From Actinomycetota bacterium (GTDB lineage: Bacteria > Actinomycetota > Geothermincolia > Geothermincolales > RBG-13-55-18), in assembly GCA_028275245.1 (NCBI GenBank), contig JAPWVA010000116.1, positions 1-5,126 of the forward strand: 5,126 nt of DNA. Direction: 5' to 3'. Below are positions 1-5,126 of the stretch, piece by piece. The notes beneath the pieces were generated by a model. It was not told the DNA's origin. It saw only the letters and a list, made by a program, of their open reading frames with translations, and did no database searches. The position numbers and the translations under genes were made by a program. Numbering within the stretch: position 1 is the first letter of the stretch; every line of letters begins with the position of its first letter.

Positions 1-914
1 TGGCCGACGAAGGCGCTCACGTTCTGGGGCTGGGGCTACACCCCCCCAGATCAGCGCAACCCTGGGGCCGATGTCGCTACGAGGTATGCGACGTGACGGA
101 CTTGGAGGCCTTGTCCCACCTGGTGGGGGCCTTCAAGCCCCAGTGGGTTTTTCACCTGGCTGCCCAGAGCTCGGTGAAGCGTTCCTGGGAGGAACCGGAG
201 CTGACCTACCGGGTGGCCCTCTTCGGCCAGGATCGCCTCTTCCGGGCGCTGAAGGAGACGGGGAGCGACCCGACGGTGATAGTGGCCTGCTCGGCGGAAG
301 AGTACGGGATGGTGGGGGAGGAGGAGCTCCCCATAACCGAGGACCGGCCCCTGTGCCCGGCCAGTCCCTACGCCCTGAGCAAGGTCATACAGGATTACCA
401 TGCCCTATTCGCCTTCCGCTCCCTGGGCCTGAAGGTCATAAGGGCCAGGGCCTTCAACGTGACGGGGCCAGGGCAGCCCTCTCACTTCGTGGTGGCAGAC
501 TTCGCCCGGCAGATCGCCGAAGCGGAGGTGGGTTTGAGGGAGCCCGTCATAAGGGTGGGAAACCTGGAGGCCCGGCGAGACTTCTGTGATGTGAGAGACC
601 TGGTGCGAGCCTACCTGTTGCTGGCGGAGAGGGGCAGGCCGGGCGAGGCATACAATATATGCTCGGGGGTGGACCGTTCCATCCGCTCGGTGCTGGAGGG
701 GCTGGTGGCCAAGAGCAGGGTACCCATCCGGGTGGAAGAGGACCCCTCCCGGTTCCGGGTGGTGGACATCCCAGTCCTGCGGGGCGATCCTGGGAAGATC
801 GCCAGGGAAACGGGATGGCAACCCTCCATCCCCTTCCACAGGACGCTGGGGGACACCCTGGAATGGTGGAGGGAGGCGGTGGGACGGGGTTTTGGGGAAG
901 GGAAGTCCGGCTGA
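1..914 (+). CDS. NAD(P)-dependent GDP-sugar reductase/dehydratase (RMD/GMD family), 5'-partial, RMD-like
   Basis: This is an extended short-chain dehydrogenase. It probably reduces the 4-keto group of GDP-4-keto-6-deoxy-D-mannose to give GDP-D-rhamnose in the cytoplasm. The frame is open from the first complete codon at 3. Residues such as GAHVLGLG before the GTG at 93 look like the second strand of the Rossmann fold, so the gene begins upstream and the glycine-rich nucleotide loop is outside the window. Visible motifs are HLAAQSSV (about 153-176), the active-site SAEEYG (from 291), the catalytic PYALSK with Tyr at 369 and Lys at 381, FNVTGPGQ (about 453-476) and GNLEARRDFCDVRD (about 558-599). 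The C-terminal TGWQPSIP segment and stop at 912-914 are complete. GPGQ, where GMD enzymes carry PRRG, favours RMD. It is a paralogue of the gene at 2468-3424. Family is certain; the exact reaction is inferred. Confidence 0.85.
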   Translation, partial: ADEGAHVLGLGLHPPRSAQPWGRCRYEVCDVTDLEALSHLVGAFKPQWVFHLAAQSSVKRSWEEPELTYRVALFGQDRLFRALKETGSDPTVIVACSAEEYGMVGEEELPITEDRPLCPASPYALSKVIQDYHALFAFRSLGLKVIRARAFNVTGPGQPSHFVVADFARQIAEAEVGLREPVIRVGNLEARRDFCDVRDLVRAYLLLAERGRPGEAYNICSGVDRSIRSVLEGLVAKSRVPIRVEEDPSRFRVVDIPVLRGDPGKIARETGWQPSIPFHRTLGDTLEWWREAVGRGFGEGKSG

Positions 915-917
915 AGT

Positions 918-934
918 CCGGGGTAGGCCCCCGG
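918..934 (+). terminator. Possible weak terminator hairpin after the RMD-like gene
   Basis: CCGGGG (918-923) and CCCCGG (929-934) form a perfect six-pair GC stem with a five-base loop, starting 3 bases after the stop codon. A second small stem, CCCC/GGGG at 948-958, follows. Neither has a T-tract, so this is not a canonical intrinsic terminator, and such stems occur by chance in GC-rich DNA. Confidence 0.25.
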
Positions 935-975
935 TTCGGATAGGCGTCCCCGCCGGGGCCGGGCGAAGGGATTTC

Positions 976-999
976 CCCGGTTCATGTATAATTACCGGG
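976..999 (+). promoter_or_regulatory. Candidate promoter -10 box inside a dyad (possible operator)
   Basis: A perfect TATAAT lies at 987-992, a rare AT-rich island in this region. It is flanked symmetrically by CCCGGT (976-981) and ACCGGG (994-999), a perfect 6-bp inverted repeat with 12 bases between the arms. A repressor bound there would cover the -10 box. I see no good -35 hexamer 16-18 bases upstream, and the preceding TG is one base too close for a textbook extended -10. If it is used, transcription would begin near 1000 and leave a leader of about 210 bases before the nucleotidyltransferase. Confidence 0.35.
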
Positions 1000-1212
1000 A
1001 TGTACTCGCCGGATGCGCCGTGAGGGCAGGAGGCGCTGCCCGGGACGGTGGCGGGTGTGGTGGAACGGCGTCCACAACAAGGGAGGAACCTGCCCAGGAA
1101 GGGAGCTCTTCCGGGTTGAGTGGGGCGAAGGCTCCGGCGTGGAAATGATGGCAGGCGGGGAAACTAGCGGGGTTCCCTGGGGTAGGCGGCTCCTTGGTTC
1201 TTGGAGGTGGAG
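1000..1212 (+). other. Non-coding leader with several possible hairpins
   Basis: No credible gene is seen between the RMD-like gene and the nucleotidyltransferase. Downstream of the candidate -10 box there are three stem-loops. The first is GGGCAG/CTGCCC (1024-1029 with 1036-1041). The second is CCC-A-GGAAG pairing with CTTCCGGG (1093-1101 with 1108-1115, one bulged A). The third is GGGAA-A-C pairing with GTTCCC (1158-1164 with 1172-1177, one bulged A). I do not recognise any known riboswitch class here. The stems may be a structured leader or simply chance in GC-rich sequence. Confidence 0.3.
1203..1207 (+). promoter_or_regulatory. Ribosome binding site fixing the nucleotidyltransferase start
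   Basis: GGAGG at 1203-1207 is five bases before the ATG at 1213. It overlaps the alternative in-frame TTG at 1201, which would add four residues ahead of the conserved MQAVILVGG start and has no comparable site. Confidence 0.75.
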
Positions 1213-2325
1213 ATGCAGGCGGTGATCCTGGTGGGAGGCCAGGGCACGAGGCTGAGGCCCCTGACCCTGACCGTCCCCAAGCCCATGCTTCCGGTCATGG
1301 ACCGGCCATTCCTGACCTTCCAGATCGAGCTGTGCAAAAGGCACGGCATCCGCGACATCATCCTCAGCACCGCGTACCTGCCGGAGGTTTTCGAGGAATA
1401 CTTCGGCGATGGTAGCCGCATGGGGGTGCGGCTCACCTACGTGACGGAGGAAGAGCCTCTGGACACCTGCGGGGCGGTGAAGAACGTCGAAAGGTACATC
1501 GATGGGACCTTCCTGGTCTTCAACGGGGACGTGCTCACCGATTTGGACCTGACTACCCTGTTGGCCTACCACCGGGAAAAGGGTTCCAAGGTGACCATCT
1601 CCCTGACCCGGGTAGAGGACCCCACCGCCTACGGGCTGGTTCCCTTGGATCGCCAGGGGAGGATCATGGAGTTCGTGGAGAAGCCCAGCTGGGACAGGGT
1701 GGTTACCGACCTGGTGAACGCCGGCACCTACGTGCTCGAGCCCGAGGTCCTGGGGGAGGTGCCGGAGGGGGAGCCCTATTCCTTCGAGAGGCAGCTGTTC
1801 CCGCAGCTTCTGAAGGAGGGGGTGCCCATGTACGGGTTCCCGTCGGACGCCTACTGGCTGGACATCGGCACCCCCGCCAAGTACCTGCAGGCCCACTACG
1901 ATATCCTGGCCCGCAAGGTTCCCTATGATTTCCAGGGGGAGGAGGTCAAGCCCTCGGTATGGCTAGGGGAGGGCAGCGAGATCTCCTCCAAGGCCACGGT
2001 CTTCGGGCCCACTGTCATTGGGAAGGGGTGCCGCATCGGTGACCATGCCCGGATTTCGGGCAACTGCGTCATAGGACCCCGTTGCCAAATAGGCGAGGGG
2101 GTTCACCTGGAGGGCTCGGTCATCCACGCCAATTGCCGCATAGGCGATGAGAGCCTGATACAGGGGAGTGTCCTGGCCCGGGGGGTGGAGGTAGGCCGGC
2201 GGGTGCACATCACCGACGGAGCCGTGGTGGGCTCCGGCAGCCGCATCGGCGACGACAACGAGTTGCGCAAGGGGATCCGGATATGGCCGGAGACCGACCT
2301 CGCCCCGTCCACCATCAAGTTCTGA
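1213..2325 (+). CDS. Sugar-1-phosphate nucleotidyltransferase with beta-helix C-terminus (probable mannose-1-phosphate guanylyltransferase)
   Basis: The 370-residue cytoplasmic enzyme joins a sugar-1-phosphate to an NTP, releasing pyrophosphate; GDP-mannose is the most likely product. The N-terminal nucleotidyltransferase domain (about 1-230) has the nucleotide-binding GGQGTRLRPLT (8-18), PKPMLPV (22-28), NGDVLTD with metal-binding Asp106, VEKP with Lys157 (155-158), NAGTYV (169-174) and YWLDIGTP with a second metal-site Asp217. From about 248 to 350 the sequence runs as imperfect hexapeptides of the form [V/I]-G-x-G-[C/S]-x-I-G, a left-handed beta-helix as in GMPP and GlmU-like proteins, usually for oligomerisation or allostery. 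Start at ATG 1213 is chosen from the Shine-Dalgarno site and the family N-terminus. Two flanking GDP-mannose-modifying enzymes support mannose as substrate. Glucose-1-phosphate with UTP or dTTP cannot be excluded from sequence alone. Confidence 0.88.
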   Translation: MQAVILVGGQGTRLRPLTLTVPKPMLPVMDRPFLTFQIELCKRHGIRDIILSTAYLPEVFEEYFGDGSRMGVRLTYVTEEEPLDTCGAVKNVERYIDGTFLVFNGDVLTDLDLTTLLAYHREKGSKVTISLTRVEDPTAYGLVPLDRQGRIMEFVEKPSWDRVVTDLVNAGTYVLEPEVLGEVPEGEPYSFERQLFPQLLKEGVPMYGFPSDAYWLDIGTPAKYLQAHYDILARKVPYDFQGEEVKPSVWLGEGSEISSKATVFGPTVIGKGCRIGDHARISGNCVIGPRCQIGEGVHLEGSVIHANCRIGDESLIQGSVLARGVEVGRRVHITDGAVVGSGSRIGDDNELRKGIRIWPETDLAPSTIKF

Positions 2326-2455
2326 GGTCGCACTATCCCCGTGGCGAGACTGCCTTATCGTCCCGGGAGGGCAGGGGAAGGATAACATGCTGCAGGACCG
2401 CGATAGGGAGAGTGCGGCGTGGCGGGGTGGGGTAAAGGCCCGGCACGCGATGGGG

Positions 2456-2462
2456 AAGGAGG
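2456..2462 (+). promoter_or_regulatory. Ribosome binding site selecting a TTG start for the GMD-like gene
   Basis: AAGGAGG at 2456-2462 matches the full anti-Shine-Dalgarno core and sits five bases before TTG 2468. The in-frame ATG codons at 2387 (with AAGGA four bases upstream) and 2450 (no clear site) are weaker and would add residues unlike the family N-terminus. Confidence 0.7.
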
Positions 2463-2467
2463 GAAAG

Positions 2468-3424
2468 TTGAGGGTTCTGATCACGGGAATCACCGGGTTC
2501 GTGGGGAGCCACTTGGCGGAATATGCCCTCTCCTTGGGGGACGTGGAGGTATTCGGCACCGTCAGGTGGCGCTCCCGCCTGGACAACGTGGAGCATATCC
2601 TGGACAGCGTCAGGTTGGTGGACTGCGACTTGAGGGATGCGGCCGCCGTGCGCAGGACCCTGGAAGAGGTAAGGCCCGATTTCATCTTCCACCTGGCGGC
2701 CCAGAGCTTCGTTCCCACCTCCTGGAAAGCGCCTGCGGAGACCTTCATCACCAACGTCATTTCCCAATTGAACATCCTAGAGGCCATAAGGGAGCTGGGG
2801 CTCAAGGATACCCGGGTGCATGTTGCCGGCTCCAGTGAGGAGTACGGCATGGTTTATGAGCACGAGACGCCCATAACCGAGGAAAACCCCCTACGCCCCC
2901 TTTCCCCTTACGCAGTGAGCAAGGTGGCCCAGGACCTCCTGGCCTACCAGTATCACCAGAGCTACGGGATTCACGCTGTGCGGACCAGGGCCTTCAACCA
3001 TACCGGCCCCCGCCGAGGTCATGTGTTCGTGGAGAGTGACTTCTCCCGCCAGGTGGCTTTGATCGAGAAGGGCAAGAAGGAGCCGGTGATCGAGGTAGGA
3101 AACCTGGATGCCCGGCGGGATTTCTCCGACGTGAGGGACATCGTCCGAGGGTACTGGCTCAGCCTGGAGAAGGGGGAGCCAGGCGAGGTGTACAACCTCG
3201 GTTCTGGCAAGGCCATCACCATCCGGGAACTCTTGGACCTCATACTCTCCTTCACCGATGTGGACATCGAGGTAAGGCAGGTGCCCGAGAGGATGCGCCC
3301 CTCAGACGTGATGCTACTGGTGGCCGACTACGGGAAGTTCCATCGGGCCACCGGTTGGGAGCCCACCATACCCCTGGAAAAGACCATAGAAGACCTGCTC
3401 AACTACTGGAGGGAGAGGGTTTAG
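2468..3424 (+). CDS. gmd: GDP-mannose 4,6-dehydratase-like SDR enzyme
   Basis: This is an extended short-chain dehydrogenase, 318 residues from TTG 2468, likely converting GDP-D-mannose to GDP-4-keto-6-deoxy-D-mannose in the cytoplasm. The N-terminus reads MRVLITGITGFVGSHLAE, with the NAD(P) loop G7xxG10xxG13 at the expected place. An Arg-rich VRWRS (32-36) after strand two resembles the NADPH-phosphate contact of GMD. Further motifs are HLAAQSFV (75-82), GSSEEYG (121-127), catalytic Tyr148 and Lys152 in PYAVSK, FNHTGPRRG (176-184) and GNLDARRDFSDVRD (211-224). PRRG is shared with GMD, whereas the GNL..RDF.DVRD segment is shared with RMD, so the enzyme is an intermediate type and could act as reductase. 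An upstream start at ATG 2387 would give 345 residues. It follows the nucleotidyltransferase by 142 bases and is probably co-transcribed, since no terminator is seen between them. Confidence 0.85.
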   Translation: MRVLITGITGFVGSHLAEYALSLGDVEVFGTVRWRSRLDNVEHILDSVRLVDCDLRDAAAVRRTLEEVRPDFIFHLAAQSFVPTSWKAPAETFITNVISQLNILEAIRELGLKDTRVHVAGSSEEYGMVYEHETPITEENPLRPLSPYAVSKVAQDLLAYQYHQSYGIHAVRTRAFNHTGPRRGHVFVESDFSRQVALIEKGKKEPVIEVGNLDARRDFSDVRDIVRGYWLSLEKGEPGEVYNLGSGKAITIRELLDLILSFTDVDIEVRQVPERMRPSDVMLLVADYGKFHRATGWEPTIPLEKTIEDLLNYWRERV

Positions 3425-3513
3425 GTCAGGCGTTATACATGCTGGGTGGGTAAAGGGCGGTTCCCGAGAGGGCTGGACCAGTTCCCTGGCGGTGTCCCAT
3501 CATCGCACGAAAT

Positions 3514-3546
3514 CTCCCGCCGGTGCGGCGCCCCGGGCCGGTGGAG
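3514..3546 (+). other. Strong stem-loop in the ahcY leader
   Basis: CTCCCGCCGG (3514-3523) pairs with CCGGTGGAG (3538-3546) through nine pairs, including one G-T wobble, and one bulged C. An inner CGG/CCG stem (3526-3528 with 3533-3535) closes a four-base loop. No T-tract follows, so it is not a standard terminator. It may be a leader structure, and it runs directly into the G-tract region. It does not match the SAH riboswitch consensus as I know it. Confidence 0.35.
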
Positions 3547-3577
3547 GGAAAGGGGATCGGGAGAGTCGGGGGGTGGG
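3546..3577 (+). other. G-tract cluster, potential G-quadruplex in the ahcY leader
   Basis: Five G-runs of three or more (3546-3548, 3552-3555, 3559-3561, 3568-3573, 3575-3577) are separated by loops of 3, 3, 6 and 1 bases, fitting the usual G3+N1-7 quadruplex pattern. They lie on the coding strand, so the structure could form in mRNA. Another GGG-T-GGGGG run follows at 3592-3600. The whole stretch from 3543 to 3610 is strongly purine-biased. Confidence 0.4.
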
Positions 3578-3671
3578 TGGTCCAGAGGAAAGGGTGGGGG
3601 CGGTAAGACGGTAGGTCACGGGCGGAGGTTATGCAGAGGGTCATTCCTAGTGTTAACGGGGATTTTGATGT

Positions 3672-3678
3672 GGAGGAG
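3672..3678 (+). promoter_or_regulatory. Ribosome binding site fixing the ahcY start
   Basis: GGAGGAG at 3672-3678 is six bases before ATG 3685, an ideal spacing. The in-frame ATG at 3631 has GGAGG only two bases away, too close, and would add 18 residues not typical of the family. Confidence 0.75.
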
Positions 3679-3684
3679 ACGAAG

Positions 3685-4941
3685 ATGGATTACGACGTGA
3701 AGGACCTGGGGTTGGCGGAAGAGGGACGGATGCGCATCCAGTGGGCGGAGAGGGACATGCCGGTGCTCCGCATGATCCGGGGGCGCTTCGTGCAGGAGAA
3801 GCCCCTGGAGGGGATGAGGATAGGAGCCTGCCTTCACGTGACCACTGAGACCGCTAACCTCATGATAACCTTGCAGGAGGGTGGGGCTCGGGTGGCACTC
3901 TGTGCCTCCAACCCCCTTTCCACCCAGGACGACGTGGCGGCTTCCTTAGTGGAACACTACGGTATCCCGGTCTTCGCCATCCGTGGCGAGGACAAAAACA
4001 CCTATTACCGTCACATCAATTCGGTGCTGGATATCCGACCTCACGTGACCCTGGACGACGGGGCCGATCTCATCAGCACCCTGCACGCGGAACGGCCCGA
4101 ACAGGCCCGTGAGGTTTGGGCAGGGGCCGAGGAGACCACCACCGGTGTCATCCGCCTGCGCTCCATGGCCGAGAAAGGGGTGCTCCTTTACCCTGTCATA
4201 GCCGTTAACAACGCCATGACCAAGCACCTCTTCGACAACCGCTTTGGCACCGGGCAGTCGACCCTGGACGGTATCATGAGGGCCACCAACGTACTCTTCG
4301 CCGGCAGGAAGGTGGTGGTGGCCGGTTACGGGATGTGCGGCCGGGGCGTGGCCTCCCGGGCCAGGGGCATGGGAGCCCACGTCATAGTGTTGGAGACCGA
4401 CCCCCTGCGTGCCCTGGAGGCGGTCATGGAGGGTTTCGAGGTGATGACCAGTCTTGAGGCGGCCTCCAAGGGCGACATATTCATCACCGTGACCGGGGAT
4501 ATACATGTGTTGCGCCGGGAGCACTTCGAGCGCATGAAGGATGGGGCCATACTGTGCAACTCGGGCCATTTCAACGTGGAGATCGACATACCGGCCCTGG
4601 AGGAGATGGCCGTTTCCCGGCGCACCGTGAGGGAGAACGTGGAGGAGTTCCGGCTCCCCGACGGACGGAGGCTTTACCTCCTGGCGGAGGGGAGGCTGGT
4701 GAACCTGGCGGCAGCGGAAGGCCATCCCGCCTCGGTGATGGACATGAGCTTCTCCAACCAGGCCCTGTGCGTGGAGTACGTGAAGGAGCGTCACTCCGAG
4801 CTCGACCGCGTGGTGTACGACGTGCCGGAGGCGGTGGACAGGGAGATCGCCCGCCTGAAGCTCAAGTCCATGGGGGTGGAGATAGACGAGCTCACCCCGG
4901 AGCAGGAGGAATACCTGGCCTCCTGGGAAATGGGCACCTGA
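3685..4941 (+). CDS. ahcY: Adenosylhomocysteinase (S-adenosyl-L-homocysteine hydrolase)
   Basis: This cytoplasmic NAD-dependent enzyme reversibly splits S-adenosylhomocysteine into adenosine and homocysteine, relieving product inhibition of methyltransferases. The 418-residue protein is a full-length short-form member. Substrate-domain motifs are LHVTTETA (50-57), ASNPLSTQDD (74-83), DDG (124-126), EETTTG (149-154) and VNNAMTKHLFDN with Lys180 and Asp184. The NAD-binding domain has GYGMCGRG (214-221), Glu237 after the second strand, TGDIHVL (270-276) and CNSGHFNVEID (291-301). GHP (346-348) and SFSNQ (355-359) complete the active site. The C-terminus ends in DELTPEQEEYLASW and lacks the Lys/Tyr tail that contacts NAD of the neighbouring subunit in eukaryotic-type enzymes, as in Thermotoga and archaeal forms. 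Some archaeal relatives prefer S-inosylhomocysteine. A 260-base leader precedes it and an intrinsic terminator follows. Confidence 0.97.
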   Translation: MDYDVKDLGLAEEGRMRIQWAERDMPVLRMIRGRFVQEKPLEGMRIGACLHVTTETANLMITLQEGGARVALCASNPLSTQDDVAASLVEHYGIPVFAIRGEDKNTYYRHINSVLDIRPHVTLDDGADLISTLHAERPEQAREVWAGAEETTTGVIRLRSMAEKGVLLYPVIAVNNAMTKHLFDNRFGTGQSTLDGIMRATNVLFAGRKVVVAGYGMCGRGVASRARGMGAHVIVLETDPLRALEAVMEGFEVMTSLEAASKGDIFITVTGDIHVLRREHFERMKDGAILCNSGHFNVEIDIPALEEMAVSRRTVRENVEEFRLPDGRRLYLLAEGRLVNLAAAEGHPASVMDMSFSNQALCVEYVKERHSELDRVVYDVPEAVDREIARLKLKSMGVEIDELTPEQEEYLASWEMGT

Positions 4942-4962
4942 GGGGCGACGCGGTAGGTGGGG

Positions 4963-4985
4963 CCCCAGGGACACCTGGGGGTTTT
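4963..4985 (+). terminator. Intrinsic terminator after ahcY
   Basis: CCCCAGG (4963-4969) and CCTGGGG (4974-4980) form a perfect seven-pair stem with the loop GACA, followed by GTTTT. It begins 21 bases past the ahcY stop. The T-tract is short (four), so termination may be incomplete. Confidence 0.7.
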
Positions 4986-5017
4986 CGAAAGGCACCCTTG
5001 ACCGCGGGTACCTTTCG
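4986..5017 (+). repeat. Inverted repeat overlapping the start of the mtnA-like frame
   Basis: CGAAAGG (4986-4992) is the exact reverse complement of CCTTTCG (5011-5017). After one mismatch (4993/5010) the pairing continues with ACCC (4994-4997) and GGGT (5006-5009), leaving an eight-base loop. The arm contains AAAGG, a possible Shine-Dalgarno site, and the loop holds the candidate TTG start at 4998. It directly follows the ahcY terminator. It could be an operator, a translational control hairpin or a second terminator without T-tract. Confidence 0.45.
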
Positions 5018-5099
5018 CTCAGTGGATTTCAAAAACGGCAGGGTCATCCTGCTGGATCAGGCCAGGCTTCCCCGGGAGGAGGAAGGCAAGGCCCGTTGA
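4998..5099 (+). pseudogene. mtnA: mtnA-like N-terminal fragment (truncated or frameshifted)
   Basis: From TTG 4998 the frame encodes 33 residues containing FRSVDFKNGRVILLDQ followed by ARLPREE. This closely resembles the N-terminus of S-methyl-5-thioribose-1-phosphate isomerase; Bacillus MtnA has RSVEWK and then a KLPDE segment at the same spacing. MtnA isomerises methylthioribose-1-phosphate to the ribulose form in methionine salvage, a sensible neighbour for ahcY. The expected continuation is replaced by EGKAR and a TGA at 5097-5099, and I see no clear MtnA continuation in the other two frames up to 5126. A GTG at 5022 is an alternative start. It may be a decayed gene, a sequence error or a chance short frame; only 27 bases remain to judge. 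Confidence 0.4.
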
Positions 5100-5126
5100 C
5101 GGGAAACGGTGACATTGCCAGGGGTG

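Noticed and set aside
1013..1225. Small + strand frame in the leader before the nucleotidyltransferase
   Set aside because: The 70-residue product is Arg/Gly/Trp-rich, overlaps the true start out of frame and has no recognisable motif.
982..1896. Minus-strand open frame opposite the nucleotidyltransferase and its leader
   Set aside because: No family resemblance and no ribosome site was seen; it is a by-product of codon bias in the opposing gene.
2355..2385. TTATC/GATAA inverted repeat in the gap before the GMD-like gene
   Set aside because: Only five bases per arm, 21 bases apart; this is expected by chance.
1963..2850. Minus-strand open frame spanning the nucleotidyltransferase/GMD junction
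   Set aside because: The product is Ser/Pro/Arg-rich without domains, and it overlaps two well-supported + strand genes.
3433..3440. TTATACAT as a -10 box before ahcY
   Set aside because: It is a partial match only, with no -35 element within 16-18 bases upstream.
3425..3684. SAH or SAM riboswitch before ahcY
   Set aside because: Looked for the conserved SAH riboswitch core and the SAM-I/SAM-IV cores; none could be assembled by eye. A covariance search would settle it.
3631..3684. Upstream ATG start for ahcY giving 18 extra residues
   Set aside because: Its GGAGG is only two bases away, the extra residues do not resemble the family, and ATG 3685 has an ideal site.
3946..4995. Long open frame on the minus strand opposite ahcY
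   Set aside because: It lies antisense to a certain gene, its translation is rich in His, Gly and Pro with no recognisable domain, and it arises from the GC-rich third positions of ahcY.

Overview
The window is GC-rich DNA (a little over 60% G+C by eye) with every convincing gene on the + strand. Strong purine-rich Shine-Dalgarno sites, frequent AGG arginine and ATA isoleucine codons, a TTG start and a short archaeal/Thermotoga-type S-adenosylhomocysteine hydrolase suggest a deep-branching, possibly thermophilic or anaerobic bacterium, for example a non-classical actinobacterium or clostridium-like lineage. That placement is an inference with low confidence. There is no sign of phage, IS elements, CRISPR or tRNA/rRNA genes.

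Layout: (1) 1-914, the 3' part of a short-chain dehydrogenase resembling GDP-4-keto-6-deoxy-D-mannose reductase (RMD), its start lying before the window. (2) 915-1212, a non-coding stretch with a TATAAT box inside a perfect 6-bp dyad, followed by a leader with several possible hairpins. (3) 1213-2325, a sugar-phosphate nucleotidyltransferase with a C-terminal left-handed beta-helix, probably making GDP-mannose. (4) 2468-3424, a second dehydrogenase, paralogous to the first but with GDP-mannose 4,6-dehydratase (GMD) features; it most likely starts at TTG. (5) 3425-3684, a leader with a strong hairpin and a run of G-tracts able to form a G-quadruplex. (6) 3685-4941, adenosylhomocysteinase (ahcY), closed by a good intrinsic terminator. 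(7) 4986-5099, an inverted repeat overlapping the start of a short frame that reads like the N-terminus of methylthioribose-1-phosphate isomerase (mtnA) but stops after about 33 codons.

How they fit together: the first three genes could make an activated 6-deoxyhexose, mannose-1-phosphate -> GDP-mannose -> GDP-4-keto-6-deoxymannose -> GDP-D-rhamnose (or an epimer), for a cell-surface glycan. ahcY and the mtnA-like fragment belong to a different theme, recycling of S-adenosylmethionine by-products. The wide gap before ahcY and the terminator after it suggest that ahcY is its own transcription unit or a weakly coupled one. Nothing here is clearly an undescribed system. The least explained parts are the two structured leaders and the truncated mtnA-like frame with its overlapping dyad.
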